Positions 1 through 10,699 of a stretch of 64,000 nucleotides of DNA are shown here, piece by piece (the first letter of the stretch is position 1; each line of letters begins with the position of its first letter). The stretch lies in the NCBI GenBank assembly GCA_032690845.1, contig CM064427.1:21177164-21241163 (forward strand). Reading direction: 5' to 3'. A model generated the notes under the pieces. The model worked only from the letters and a program-made list of their open reading frames with translations. It did no database searches and was not told the origin of the DNA. Source of the DNA: Eleusine coracana subsp. coracana (Eukaryota; Streptophyta; Magnoliopsida; Poales; Poaceae). Position numbers and translations under genes: made by a program.

Positions 1-1647
1 TATTATCTAAAAAATCAATAATAATAGGTATTTAGACAATTATAAGCCATAAACTGGTTGTGCTCTGCTCACACATGCAGACGCCAACTGCAGCTTCACC
101 TAGACGTAGCCTGAGTGCGTGTACCGCATGGTGCATCACTCCCAGGCCCGCCGTGGCATCTGCTATCAACGCAATGAGCGGCGTCCGTTGGAAATACATG
201 AGATGGAGATTGGAGAATCAAGGTAAAAGCTAACCGGAGAAGGGGGCATTACGAAGAGGAACACACGTCAGGTAGTACTTGAAATGCAGATGTCGAGGAA
301 AGGAGCTCGCATGGTGGCGAGATCACGAGGTCCCTAGTCCCCGTGTGGCGACGTCGAGATTTTGTCGATATCATGTCAAGGTCTCCGGATGGACTGCAGG
401 TGCTCCTACATAGATACTCGGCGTCTTGGAGGACAACTTCATCACGTAAATTGACAAGATCATCAGCACGACTTCAATGGTGGCAGCGGCGGTGCTCCAA
501 CTCGCACTTGTACGCAACGGCACGAGCTGATGAGGTTTGGAGAGAAGAATTAAGAGTATCAAATCTGGACAAATAACAAACGATTATATCCCTCTCGTTT
601 TTCATTGCATAGTTGACCGACGGAAACGGTGTTGTCTTCCTTTTCTTTGCGCCGTCTGCTGCACCCGCAACAAAGCCGGCTCTGCTCCTTGTTCTGTTTA
701 ACCGATCCGGACAGGATAAGCACTGATCTGGACAGGATAAGTGGGGTAAAGATACGTCCATTTGGCAGAATAGGGTGGGCAGACGACGCCACTGTAATTA
801 ATAAGTTGTAGAGATTTGATTTCCAGCATTCCACCTTTATGCTACGTATAGGGCATCTCTTTCTCTGTTTTTTTTTTTCATTGTCGTTTTTATCTTGTCG
901 ACTTCAGCTCAGTACCAGCGGCGTCCAAGTGTGATCAGTTTAGTAATAGATGACATCACAATGGTTCCATACGAATGGTCCACTCTGAGGCTTCTAAGGA
1001 GAACCCCAAAAGAGTTGAAGTTGCCACGACCTCGACTTGTGCTGCTTATAATATCTCTGCCCAGTACTAACCTTTCTGCCTTGGTCAGTTTTCATTTCAT
1101 ATGACATTTATTTTATTTAACAAAGCAGGAGTAGAGAAGTTATAGTAAAAGTATTCTACAGGGATAGCAACAGGAAAAAAGATCTACTGAGTCACAAACA
1201 ATGTAGGATCACGCCTTCAGTACAGTATCACTTGCCGTGATACAGTGCAGCCATGTTGGGCGGTGCAGGTATGTCACCATGTCAAGCCACATCAGAAAAC
1301 ACTTAAATGCTGTTTCAGAAATATGAGGCCTCTCAACACAGTTTCAGTTATTAGCTGTCTATCTTGGAGAGCTAGTTTGAAATAAATTTCGCCAAGTTGT
1401 ATGAGTAGCACCAGTTAGGCACTAATTAAAAAGCAGCAGAAGATTGCATCACGGTTCGATGGTAGGAGGGAGAAAAATGGTCAACGGACTCACCGTGATT
1501 GAAGCAGCCAGAGAAAGGAAGCATCGGCGGATACACTCATTTTCAGAGCGTTCGTCTCCCGTAGTCACGTGTGCGTTAGTCTATTCGACTCCTGGTGGCA
1601 GCGCCATCCTCCGTCGAAGATCAAAACGCCACGACTCAGCGCCACTT
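1..1647. other. No recognisable gene or element
   Basis: Both strands give only short overlapping open frames with no domain I recognise. A short internal repetition of a GGACAGGATAA-type word lies around 708-740. Nothing supports a gene call. This is probably the sequence into which the copia element to the right inserted. Confidence 0.5.
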
Positions 1648-1737
1648 GTTGAGTTATGTTCCAAATTTATTGTGTATTAGAGGCCGACTTCTGACGGAGC
1701 GAAGCGGAGGTTTTACCGAGAGATCATTGTGTTCTTC
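1648..1737 (+). repeat. Probable 5' part of a Ty1/copia LTR, split by the CACTA element
   Basis: The stretch starts TGTTGAG, a common copia LTR start. It stops where the CACTA terminus begins at 1738. The sequence resuming at 9428 looks like the R-U5 part of a copia LTR and ends in CA just before a primer-binding site. Joining the two halves gives a short LTR of about 265 bp, which is plausible for copia. The join is inferred: no second LTR is visible in the window to confirm it. Confidence 0.35.
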
Positions 1738-1754
1738 CACTACCACAAATAGGC

Positions 1755-2000
1755 TCTGTAGCGGCGGCAGCCGAAAGGCCGCAGCGGCACGGCTCAAAGT
1801 GAGCCGCCGCTACAGAGCCTAGGGGGGCCTGCCGCGGTGTGAGCCGCCGCCACAGATCCCCCTAGAGCGGCGGTTGACATTGTCAACCGCCACTATAAAC
1901 GACCCATGTTTATAGCGGCGGTTGACAATGACAACCGTCGCTATGTAGAGAATACTAGCGACGGTTGACAATGCCAACCGCCGCTATAAAATGCCAAGGC
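1755..2000. repeat. Left subterminal palindromic repeats of the CACTA
   Basis: GCGGCGGTTGACA and its complement TGTCAACCGCCGC alternate several times and form short palindromes with AT-rich spacers. The same motif is repeated near the right end. In CACTA elements such repeats are the usual binding sites for the element-encoded DNA-binding protein. Assigning that role here is inference. Confidence 0.75.
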
Positions 2001-2807
2001 TATAAAAGCCGCGTTCGGACAGTTCCGGCCCTCACTCGAATAGTGGCGGCCTGAAAATTTTGACAAATCAAGAAAATCAAGGGGGGAAGGTTTTGAGTTC
2101 ATTTTTTTTACAGAAATTTGCTCTCTGAGGTAAGGGAAACTCATCCCATTGGTTTTTTTGTTCTCTCGTTTTGAAATCAAGTAGAATTTTGGGTTTTAAG
2201 TTTGTTAGGTTTTCATCAAATTTTAGCTAAATTCGTTTGATTTGGATGGTTCTACTTGGTTATAGTTAAAGTTTATGAAGGCATACATCATCTCTTTTCA
2301 TCACTACACAAAAAAATTATTATATTTAGCTTGTTTTATGTCAATGGTAATCTAGATCTAGTTTGGTTTTTAAAAGAGAGAGAAAGTAGTATTAGGGCAA
2401 GAGGGATGTTAATTATTTTATTATCTCTCTATAAAAATTAAATAATATATAAAATAATTTAATGTTTGTTTTATTTTACCTTGCATAATATTTCTCACTT
2501 CATGTATATTATTTTTTAAAGTTTATATGTTTAGTGAATATTTAAATTTTTTGTTACATATAATTAATTAATTTCTAATATTTTTTGGTTAGATGGTGAT
2601 AAAAGTTAAACAATATATAAAATAATTTGATGTTTGTTTCATTTTATCTTGCATAATATTTTTCACTTCATGTAATATTCAGTATATATATATATATATA
2701 TATATAGTGAATGTTTAATACAAATCAGTAAAAAGACAGGGCTAAAATGTATAATATAATTTTTTAAAAATGAATAACACATTTTTTTTTTAAAAAACTG
2801 ACATTTT

Positions 2808-3165
2808 GTAGCGGCGGTGTGCTTTGTGAGCCACAGCTAAAGAGCATTGCACGGCGGGGCCCACCAACATCTTTTTTAGCGGCGGCTAACAAAGTAAACT
2901 GCCGCTATAGCTTTGTAGCGGCGGTGTGCTTTATGAGCCGCCGCTAAAGAGCATTGCACGGCGGGGCCCAGCGACATGTTTTTAGCGGCGGCTAACAAAG
3001 TCAACCGCCGCTATAGCTTTGTAGCGGCGGTGTGCTTTGTGAGCCGCCGCTAAAGAGCATTGCGCGGCGGGGCCCAACGATATGTTTTTAGCGGCGGCTA
3101 ACAAAGTAAACCGCCGCTATAGCTTTGTAGCGGTGGTGTGCTTTGTGAGCCGCCGCTAAAGAGAA
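2808..3165. repeat. 106-bp tandem repeat, about 3.4 copies
   Basis: Units start at 2808, 2915, 3021 and 3127, a spacing of 107, 106 and 106 bp. Each begins GTAGCGGCGGTG, contains a GAGCCGCCGCTAAAGAG segment and, except for the cut-off last unit, ends with a GCGGCGGCTAACAAAGT word and its complement. The array ends directly upstream of a TATA box, so it forms the upstream region of the CACTA gene. Confidence 0.85.
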
Positions 3166-3170
3166 TTGCC

Positions 3171-3180
3171 TTATATAAAC
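3171..3180 (+). promoter_or_regulatory. TATA box of the CACTA gene
   Basis: TTATATAAAC lies right after the 106-bp repeats. It is followed by a GC-rich, CCT/CT-rich leader containing AAACCCTAACC, typical of grass 5' untranslated leaders. The first coding exon I can support starts at 5340, so the leader would contain one or more introns. Confidence 0.5.
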
Positions 3181-3521
3181 ACGGGACACGGCGGGGCCCA
3201 AACCCTAACCACCGCGGCGAGAAGAGCAGACGCCGTTAGGCTGCCCAAGTCCCGAGCGCCACTGCCTCCTCTCTCCTCATCCTCCTTCCCCCAACGCCGC
3301 CACGTCGACGGCTGCCCTCCTCCCTGAGCTTCGCCGCCATAGGCACGGGCCCCCTCCTCCCCGAGCTCCATCGGCGCAGGCACGACCCCCTCCTCCTCCC
3401 CCCAGCGTCGCCACGTCGATGGCTGTCCTCCTCCCCGAGCTTCGCCGCCGCAGGCACGGGCCCCCTCCTCCCCGAGCTCCATCGCCGCAAGCACGGGCCC
3501 CCTCCTCTGACCAGGTGCACC

Positions 3522-3536
<15 letters not shown>

Positions 3537-3554
<18 letters not shown>

Positions 3555-3627
3555 TGCACGGGCCTCCTCCCCGAGCTCCATCGCCACAGGCATGGGCCCC
3601 CTCCTCTGACTAGGTGCACCCTCTCTC

Positions 3628-3663
<36 letters not shown>
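3537..3663. repeat. Two (GT)n microsatellites in a duplicated leader segment
   Basis: GT runs at about 3537-3556 and 3630-3663 follow CT-rich tracts. Each is followed by a similar GCACGGGCCCCCTCC-type segment, so a unit of about 90 bp was duplicated. Long open frames on both strands here are by-products of this low-complexity sequence. Confidence 0.8.
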
Positions 3664-3664
<1 letters not shown>

Positions 3665-3955
3665 ACGGGCCCCCTCCCCGAGCTTCCCCCGCTGTAGGCA
3701 AGCCTTGATTTGCCTGACCCTTGTGCTAATCTTCTCTGTCAACTCATCAATTCAGGATATCAATCTTGCTTTAGAGATAGCATCAGGGCTTTTATACCAT
3801 TGTTGTATTTTTTTCATGCTTTCTCTTGTGATTTTGTAGCATGTAAACTTCTGTGAGATCAGTTGGGCAGGGTATCCTCTGCGTTTGGCACTAGCTGAAC
3901 TGACTGATGTCACCTATGTTTGACATGCAGTATTATCCAAATAGTCGTCATGTCT

Positions 3956-4440
3956 GAATGTGCTAGCTGTCCTATATGCTTGCTTTTTTGCTCACTGTCA
4001 TGCTCACTATATATAGTTGCTTATTTGGTGCCTGTGGTATTTCTTTTGCTGCCATATGTGAATGTGCTAGCTGCCTTATATGCTTACTTTTTTGCTCACT
4101 GTTATGCTCACTATAGTTTCTTATTTGCTGCCTTATATGCTTGCTTTTTTGCTCACTGTCATGCTCACTATATATAATTGCTTATTTGCTGCCTGTGGTA
4201 TTTTTTTTGCTGCCATATCTAAATGTGCTAGCTGTCCTATATGCTTGCTTTTTTGCTCACTGTCATGCTCACTATAGTTGCTTATTTGCTTCCTGTGGTA
4301 TTTCTTTTGCTGCCATTTCTGAATGTGCTAGCTGCCCTATATGCTTGCTCACTGTCATGCTCACTATAGTTGCTTATTTGCTGCCTGTGGTATTTTGTTT
4401 ATTTGCTGCCTGTGGTATTTTGTTTATTTGCTGCCTGTGG
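3956..4440. repeat. Degenerate tandem repeat of about 100-160 bp
   Basis: Copies begin near 3956, 4060, 4221 and 4321 with AATGTGCTAGCTG. They carry GCTCACTGTCATGCTCACTAT and TTGCTGCCTGTGGTATTT segments in the same order, with unequal deletions. The region lies between the leader and the first coding exon and is probably intronic. The Leu/Cys/Tyr-rich open frames across it are repeat artefacts. Confidence 0.75.
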
Positions 4441-4811
4441 TATATATGTGCACTGCTGCTGTTGTTATGATATATATGATGATATATATGCCATATACTT
4501 GTTGTCAATCTTTAGCTTGTTGCTATTGTTGATATCTGCTAGTGATATATATGGTTTATTTTGCTGTTGTTGTTGATATCTGCTAGTGATATCTGCTGTT
4601 GTTCATTTTTCTGCTATATATATGTGCACTGCTGCTGTTGTCTCTGCTATTTTGCTGCCATATATTTCATTTGTTGCCATATGCTTGTTACCTATGATAT
4701 ATATGATGGTATATATATATGCCATATTACTTGCGGCCTTATATATGCCATATTACTTGCGGCCTATAATATATTTGCTTATGATACCTATGCGATGTTC
4801 CTATTCTGTTC

Positions 4812-5230
4812 TTCTCCTTGTCTCTCTGTACTACTTATCTATTCTACGTAGGCGATCGATGCTCAATGATGAAAGGGAGCAAAGTGAGGCTAGTGTAGCG
4901 ACATGGATCTTATCCTAGGATATTGGATACATGCTGCTGTACAGGGCAAGGATCTTAGAGCGTTGGAAGGTCGTTGATTCGGCAACCCCTCACTGAAAGC
5001 AACTTTTGATTTTTCTATTCTTCTCCTTGTCTCTCTGTACTACTTATCTATTCTACGTAGGCAATCGACCCATGCTCAATGGTGAAAGCGGGCTAAGTGA
5101 GGCTAGTGTGGCAACATAGACCATATCCTATGATATCGGATATATGTTGTTGTACGAGTCAAGGATCTTAGAGCGTTGGAAGGCCGTTGATTCGGCAACT
5201 TGCACTGAGAGCAAATTTTGATTTTTTCTA
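4812..5230. repeat. Direct duplication with 209-bp period
   Basis: The segment starting TTCTCCTTGTCTCTCTG at 4812 starts again at 5021. Both copies contain TCTATTCTACGTAGGC, GAGGCTAGTGT and AAGGATCTTAGAGCGTTGGAAGG in the same order. A short third remnant is seen near 5229-5275. It is noncoding and lies immediately upstream of the first exon of the CACTA gene. Confidence 0.8.
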
Positions 5231-5339
5231 TTATTTTCTTTTGTTTTCCTTGTCTCTATGCTCAATGATAAAAGGTGTATACTCCTTGTTTTCTAAACTA
5301 GTCGTCATATCTAACATTAGCTGTTAAAGTCTTCTCGTC

Positions 5340-8300
5340 ATGGCGGACAATATGCCCTCTCAAGAGGAAGACGTCCTCAAGGCGCACTCACAAGCGAGGT
5401 CATCTTCAGACGATGAAGGATCAAGCGAACACTGGGAAGAACCAGAAGATCCGCATCCTCCACTACCAAAGGGACGTCGATTGGCGAGCCCGGATCCTGA
5501 TTTGGTGCCTCAAGATGAGGTATCTTGTATAACATAATTCTCTCATTTGTTCAACTAATTTGTAAACTAAAATCTACTACTTATATCCTAGGGACCTCGA
5601 CAAAGTGTCCGTCGGCTATTTGCAGCAGAGGCTGCGACAGATGAGGCCCTCGAACAGCAAGTGGAAGAGGTGCCTGCCCAAGGGTCCACACACAAACGCA
5701 AGCGTGGTCAGCGCTCCGCGAACAAGGCAGAGGGCATCTACGAGGTTACTGCACTAGACCCCAAAGATGGAGAACCGATTGAACCCGCTGGTGTCAACGC
5801 CAAATGGTGGAACCGTTGCGGCAAAGTGGTGAGGGACCATTGCAAAATCATGTGGCAAGATTGGCGCCAAGTCCCGGATGGCAGAAAAGACGATATGTGG
5901 GCTGACGTCACGACAACCATCCGGTTTCAGCCAGCGGATCTTGAGAGAGCCAAAAAGGCCACGATGTCCACTCTCAATCACATCTTTTGAGATTACAAGT
6001 CCAAGCTCAACTGCCAATACGTCAAGAAAAATTGAACCCCATTCGACAAGCATGGAAATATTAGTCAGCAGGAATGGGATGAGTTTGTTGAGCAGAAGAC
6101 GAGCAGTGCTTCGAAGGAGCTTAGTGAAAATATGGTTGAGCTCAACAAGCGGAACAAGTACAAGCCACGGTTAGGTCTGGGCGGATACAAAAAGAAGATT
6201 CCGATTTGGAGAGAGCAGGAAGCCAAGCTCCGCGCGGAAGAAAAACCTGATCCTTTGCCAAACACGAATGAGCGTACCAGGAATTGGGTATATGGCCGCT
6301 CTGAGTTAACCGATGAAGGAGAGATTATTATGAAGGATCCCGTGACAGTTGAGGTCCTGCAAACCTTGCAAGTTCCCATCACGACACAGACGAAGGCTGG
6401 TCTGTTTACACCGTAGTATCACAAGGATGAGCGAACATGGTGGTCGGGTACAACGAGTGTCATCATTGGCAACATGGAAAGAAGGTTTCTCTAATACATC
6501 CTCACACCTCTACAAGAAGCATACATTGAACAGGAAAGAGCGAGAAGATAAAGCCAAGAAGGATTGGAGGCAGCAACTTCTTATGTTTGCTATCGACAAA
6601 GAAAGCGATCGTTTGGACCCTAACCTGTAGGCTGCGATGGATGCCTTCTTACGTGGTTCGTCCACATCCACGCAACCATCCGTCTCCACGCAACCATCCG
6701 TCTCCGGTCAACCATCAGTCCCTATGCAGTCAGAAATAGAGAACATCACTGAGGATACTCCTTGCGAGTTGCATGTGCCATTTGGTTACAAAGGGAAGAC
6801 GATGAAGGTTGCATCCGGCACGGCATTTCTAGGAGAGATGCTCCATAACAGGGATATCTCCTAGGTTACGTGCGTGTCACCGTGTCAGAAATAGTACCTG
6901 GTTATGAGGACAATGAGATCGAATGCCCGATACCTGAGGCAGGTATAGAAACTCTCCAAGATGTCCTCGACTCTTTTATTATTTGGAAAGTCCATGATAT
7001 TGTCCTCTCACCATGAGTTTCTCCACCCTCGTTGTCTAGGCACGGGTCCTTTCATGCGAGCCAGCCAAACAATACAGGTGGACAGCCGTCTCCTATGTCT
7101 GCGGCAACCTCGGGAAACAAACTCCAATCTTCTCATACGGAAGCCGACTCGACTCATAGTCCTATAATCTATAGTGACAACGAGCCTCTTCCGCAGAGTG
7201 TTCAAGTTCAGGCTCCGGTAATCCAAGTCCAGCCTGCACCAGTTGTCATCAAGGCATCGGTAATCCCAAAGACGATTACCAGATTTGACAAAGAGCCAAA
7301 GGACCCAAAAGCAAAAAAGTGATGTTGATAAGTACTTGGCTGCATTGAAAAAATGTCTAGCAAGCACCGACAAGCTCGTCCTGCAAGAAGAAGATCCTCG
7401 GGATGTATTATCGTACGATGATCAAATTTTGGAGAATCCTACGAACGATGTGGACTACCCGAAGTTTATACTCGGTAAACCCCTTATATCAAATAACATG
7501 TATAAGAACCTGCCGTGGGAGTTGCGAAAGTTGCACGACTGGTACATGATGGCGTCAAAGGAAGGGGTCACTGAAATCACTTGTAGGATTCCAAAAGAGG
7601 TGTTCAACGAAGATGACGAACAAATTTTATATCTTTTTTGGGAGGATGTCCACTCGATGTTTCGTCTAGACCAAATGGACGTCACCTTCATCACCCTGTG
7701 GTGCATGTAAGTGTCGCGTTCGATGTACTTTTTATTTGAAGCATAATTCCATACATGATCTAATGCTTTTTTTTGTAGTATGAACTCCTTTTTCCAAAGA
7801 AAGGAGACCAATAGAAAAGATTGGAGGGTGGTCTACGTCAACCCAAGCCGGATCAACCAAAGCTCGATCAACCTAACAGTAAATCCAAAAAATTATCTCG
7901 ATAAGACACCGACAGAGCTTGCTAAAATGAAGACGGTCTTGCCAACAGAAGCAAGGACTTATGTTGCAAATTACTTGTACGACTGCTTCATGAAGTGGCA
8001 AGATAGAGAGTGCATTATGGCCCCTTATAACTTCAAGTAAGTTGGACAACTACTTCTTTTGTCATGTATCCTATGTTAAAATTAAATCCAATCGTAATTA
8101 ACTTGTTGATAACAAACATTATTATAGCGACCATTGGATCTGTCTGATGATATTTCTGAAAGAAGGGTACCTTCTATCGCTCGACAGCATAGACTACGAC
8201 AAGAACTCATACGACGACATTCTGGAAGTCATAGATCGGTAAGAAATTGGTCTACGTGTGTATGGTTTGATGATGTTAATATCATCTACTGATAAGCTTT

Positions 8301-8958
8301 TGTCGATCGCGCAGTGCTTACAAGAAATATGTCGTAGCCGGTGGGGCATGTCATCCTACAAGGAAAAAGAAGATGTACTTCCATCATAAGTTTTGGATAT
8401 GACTATACATGTTCTTATCGTACTATCTATTCATATAATTATCGTAGGTGTAATGAACTTGTGTTATCTACTTTATAGTGCAATAAGCAAATACGAGGAA
8501 CTGTGCATTGTGGTTACTACACTTGTGTGTTCTCGGCTGGCATTTCAACGTACCTGGACCATATCATTGAGGAGTCTCAACAAGAGGTAAGTTAAATTTT
8601 GTTTATGTCCATTTTACTTTACCTGGACCATATCATTGAGGACTCTACTCACGTGACACAGAAAGCCACAAGGACAAAGAGAGAATGGGCTGTAAAGATG
8701 AAAAGGAACGACGCGATCAAAAAGGGTATAATTCCTGAATCACGTGTTCACTTGAGTACAAATGCTATGTATCTAGTTGTAGCTTCTCTTTGTCGTTTTA
8801 TGTTGAGAGAGGTAATTAGTCCAGAAGGGAAGTGCTTTGACTCAAACAGTGAACTAGCAACAAAACATAGGTCCTTTTGTGAGTGGGTTGGTTCAAGAGC
8901 ACCATATGAGCCTAATGTGTTGAAAAAAGATGATGACTATGCATTAGGGCTCATATAA
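5340..8958 (+). pseudogene. Decayed CACTA gene: Transposase_24 / DUF8039-like / Ulp1-like C48 protease
   Basis: Seven exons fit splice sites: 5340-5519, 5592-7706, 7779-8036, 8128-8238, 8315-8396, 8479-8586 and 8662-8958. Exon 2 holds the plant Ptta/En/Spm (Transposase_24) region (motifs NAKWWNRCGKVV, DMWADVTTTIRFQP, KRNKYKPRLGLGGYKKK), then a DUF8039-like region (CELHVPFGYKGKTMKVASG onward). Exons 3-7 form a Ulp1/C48 cysteine protease fold with His (codon 8132, DHW), Asp (8183, LDSID), Gln (8488) and Cys (8509, HCGYYTC) in the expected order, so the catalytic residues survive. Such proteases cut SUMO-like conjugates; the role in CACTA elements is unknown. The gene is broken by stops at 5988, 6033, 6414, 6628 and 7014, by frame changes near 6440, 6861 and 7315, and by a donor reading AT at 8397. 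Confidence 0.8.
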
Positions 8959-9164
8959 AACATTTTGTAAGCTAAATTGAACATTTTGATGACAAACATA
9001 TATATATATTCTATGATGAGATGTAAATATCTGTGATAAGATTGTAAATATCTTTGATGAGATGTTGTAAATATCTGTGATGAGATTTGTAAATTTCTGT
9101 GTATGTAGAATCTGTGATTTCTGTATATTTGATAAATTTTATGTTTTTTTTTGGAAAATAACAA

Positions 9165-9385
9165 GTAGCAGCGGTTGATGTTATCAACCGCCGCTACTAA
9201 TCGCCAACAGTAGCGGCGGTTGAAGATTTCCACCGCCGCTACTAATAGCCAACAATAGCGGCGGTTGATATCTTCTACCGCCGCTAATAATGTGTCTGTA
9301 GCGGCGGTTTATTTAGGCGACAGACTACCCGCCGCTACAAACGCATATTTGTAGCTGCGTTTGCGTAGCGGCAGGGCCCGCTATA
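9165..9385. repeat. Right subterminal palindromic repeats of the CACTA
   Basis: The GCGGCGGTTGA motif and its complement recur at least four times with AT-rich spacers, mirroring the left end. They run up to about 40 bp from the right terminus at 9427. Confidence 0.75.
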
Positions 9386-9427
9386 GTTCCTTTCCAACCG
9401 TTGCTACAGGCCTTTTTTGTTGTTGTG

Positions 9428-9603
9428 TTGAGAGCCGTCGTTCTCTTTGGTGTTATAACCCAACTCTTGATAGTGAGGTTTTGCGGGCTGGCGCCCGTGG
9501 TTTTTTCCCTTCCACATTGGGAGGGTTTTCCATGTTAAATGTTGTGTCCTCTGTGGTTTGATTTCTTTGTTCTTCATCGTTTTCTCGTCATAAGTTTATA
9601 ACA
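9428..9603 (+). repeat. Probable 3' (R-U5) part of a Ty1/copia 5' LTR
   Basis: It contains GGCGCCCGTGG, TTTTTTCCCTTCC and GGGAGGGTTTTCC blocks like those of plant copia R-U5 regions. It ends in ATAACA, directly followed by a primer-binding site and then the gag start codon. The upstream part of the LTR seems to lie at 1648-1737, on the other side of the CACTA insertion. Confidence 0.5.
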
Positions 9604-9605
9604 AG

Positions 9606-9618
9606 TGGTACCAGTGCC
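9606..9618 (+). promoter_or_regulatory. Primer-binding site of the copia element
   Basis: TGGTACCAGTGCC lies two bases after the LTR end. It differs from the initiator tRNA-Met primer site TGGTATCAGAGCC at two positions. The copia gag ATG follows at 9646. Confidence 0.5.
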
Positions 9619-9645
9619 ATGTTGTTTCCCATCTAGGGTTTCTCG

Positions 9646-9768
9646 ATGGCATCGATGAAGTATGATCTACTGCTGTTGGATTACAAAACGAGGTTCTCGC
9701 TGTGGCAAGTCAAGATGCGGGCTGTTCTGGCGCAAACACAAGATCTCGATGAGGCGCTAGAAGGCTTT
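9646..9768 (+). pseudogene. Ty1/copia gag, N-terminal fragment (interrupted)
   Basis: An ATG shortly after the primer site opens a frame with the copia gag N-terminal pattern: a hydrophobic start, then FSLWQVKMRAVL, then a Leu/Asp-rich helix. The frame runs into the 5' LTR of the gypsy element inserted after 9768. The remaining gag resumes in register at 17491. The gag packages element RNA. About 40 residues are on this side. Confidence 0.7.
9764..9768. repeat. Target-site duplication GCTTT, left copy
   Basis: GCTTT precedes the TGATGAGG start of the gypsy LTR and recurs exactly at 17491-17495 after the 3' LTR. A 5-bp duplication is the normal size for Ty3/gypsy integrases. Confidence 0.9.
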
Positions 9769-10684
9769 TGATGAGGACATCACTCCTTTGGATATATACA
9801 ACACTCCAATTCTGGACTTGCAAGGTCCAATGAATAGAGCTCATGCACGATGACTAAATTTAGAGGTGAGCTCGTTCCTATGTTCTTCGCTATATGTTAC
9901 TTTTGAGAATGGTTTGCTACCTAATAATTATTTTATGATTAGAAACCATGGAAAGGACCATGAGATGATAAGAGAAGGAGTTGAGAACATGGAGGATCAG
10001 CAAGGGCTTGGAAGACAAAGTGGAGGCCCAATCAAAACCGACTTCGAGTCTGTTTCGGGTCCCAGGATCAGTCTGCACTAAAACAGTCGTCCAGGATGCA
10101 TACGGAATCGGATTTAGACGTTCTATATATGCAAGAAAAGATAAGGAGAAGACCTTTCCAATGCCGCCAGCCTCATGTCAAATACATCCAGAGTCATCAG
10201 GAATCATTGAAACAAGAGAGTCCAGAATCTGTGTCGGTGCTGCGTCGCCTATTTTTGGCCTTTGGCTTTGTATCTAGTTGAGCCCAATTAGGGGCGCGTC
10301 CAGAGGGTCTTGCATGACCCTAGGGTCTTTATATACAACCGCCGCCACACTATTAGAGTTCGGGTTTTGCTTAGATCAATTCTATTCATAAACAGTGTCG
10401 CCGTTCATTGGTTTGTGAGACCCCAACTTCGAGAGTTTAATCATATATCTGCAATTGTGTTGCATTCTTCATTGTTCTTGCTTGTGTTCTTAATTCGTAG
10501 GCAGGGATTAGCCTTCTTGGCGAGGTCAATCATCCTTGGATGCTTGATAACCAGAGGAGACGTCGTGCTGCGATTGCGGGGTTTAGAACGTGTTGTTCTG
10601 AAGCCGGATCGATTTGTGTGTCGCCTCCAACCAAATCAACTTACCAAGAACCTTTCGGGAGATTGGGAATCCTTTTTTACATCA
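9769..10684 (+). repeat. 5' LTR of gypsy copy 1
   Basis: It is 916 bp long, starting TG and ending CA. It aligns along its whole length with the 3' LTR, with scattered substitutions. One visible difference is a 14-bp segment near 10311 that is absent from the 3' LTR and bounded by GGGTCTT direct repeats. Confidence 0.92.
10328..10337 (+). promoter_or_regulatory. Likely TATA box in the gypsy 5' LTR
   Basis: TTTATATACA sits about 360 bp before the LTR end. It is conserved in the 3' LTR (near 17136), while copy 2 LTRs read TTCATATACA. This is the expected place for the element's own polymerase II promoter. No start site can be fixed from sequence. Confidence 0.4.
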
Positions 10685-10686
10685 AG

Positions 10687-10699
10687 TGGTAATCAGAGC
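10687..10699 (+). promoter_or_regulatory. Primer-binding site of gypsy copy 1
   Basis: TGGTAATCAGAGC lies two bases after the LTR. It matches the tRNA-Met primer site TGGTATCAGAGC except for one inserted A. Copy 2 reads TGATAATCAGAGC at the same place, so the inserted A is shared by the family. Confidence 0.7.

Larger units (their letters stand above)
1738..9427 (+). mobile_element. CACTA (En/Spm-type) DNA transposon, 7.7 kb, with Ulp1-like gene
   Basis: The left end reads CACTACCACAAATAGGC and the right end, reverse-complemented, CACAACAACAAAAAAGGC, so the termini are imperfect inverted repeats of the CACTA type. The flanking trinucleotides are TTC and TTG, a one-mismatch 3-bp target duplication. 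Subterminal regions at both ends are packed with GCGGCGGTTGA-type motifs in palindromic pairs, as expected for binding sites of a TNPA-like protein. Inside lie a 106-bp tandem repeat, a TATA box, intron-like repeats and one decayed multi-exon gene (5340-8958). No TNP2-type transposase could be seen, so the copy is probably non-autonomous and now dead. The insertion appears to lie within a copia LTR. Confidence 0.85.

Noticed and set aside
2800..3170. CRISPR-like array of regular repeats
   Set aside because: Adjacent 106-bp units are near-identical throughout with no unique spacers, and the context is a plant transposon.
3171..3701. A 176-codon minus-strand open frame rich in Gly, Arg, Thr and His
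   Set aside because: It is a translation of the GC-rich leader and its (GT)n microsatellites; the repeated words are dinucleotide repeats, not a protein domain.
3920..4918. Overlapping plus-strand frames rich in Leu, Cys and Tyr resembling membrane proteins
   Set aside because: They follow the degenerate tandem repeat and TA-rich stretches in three frames at once; no frame is favoured.
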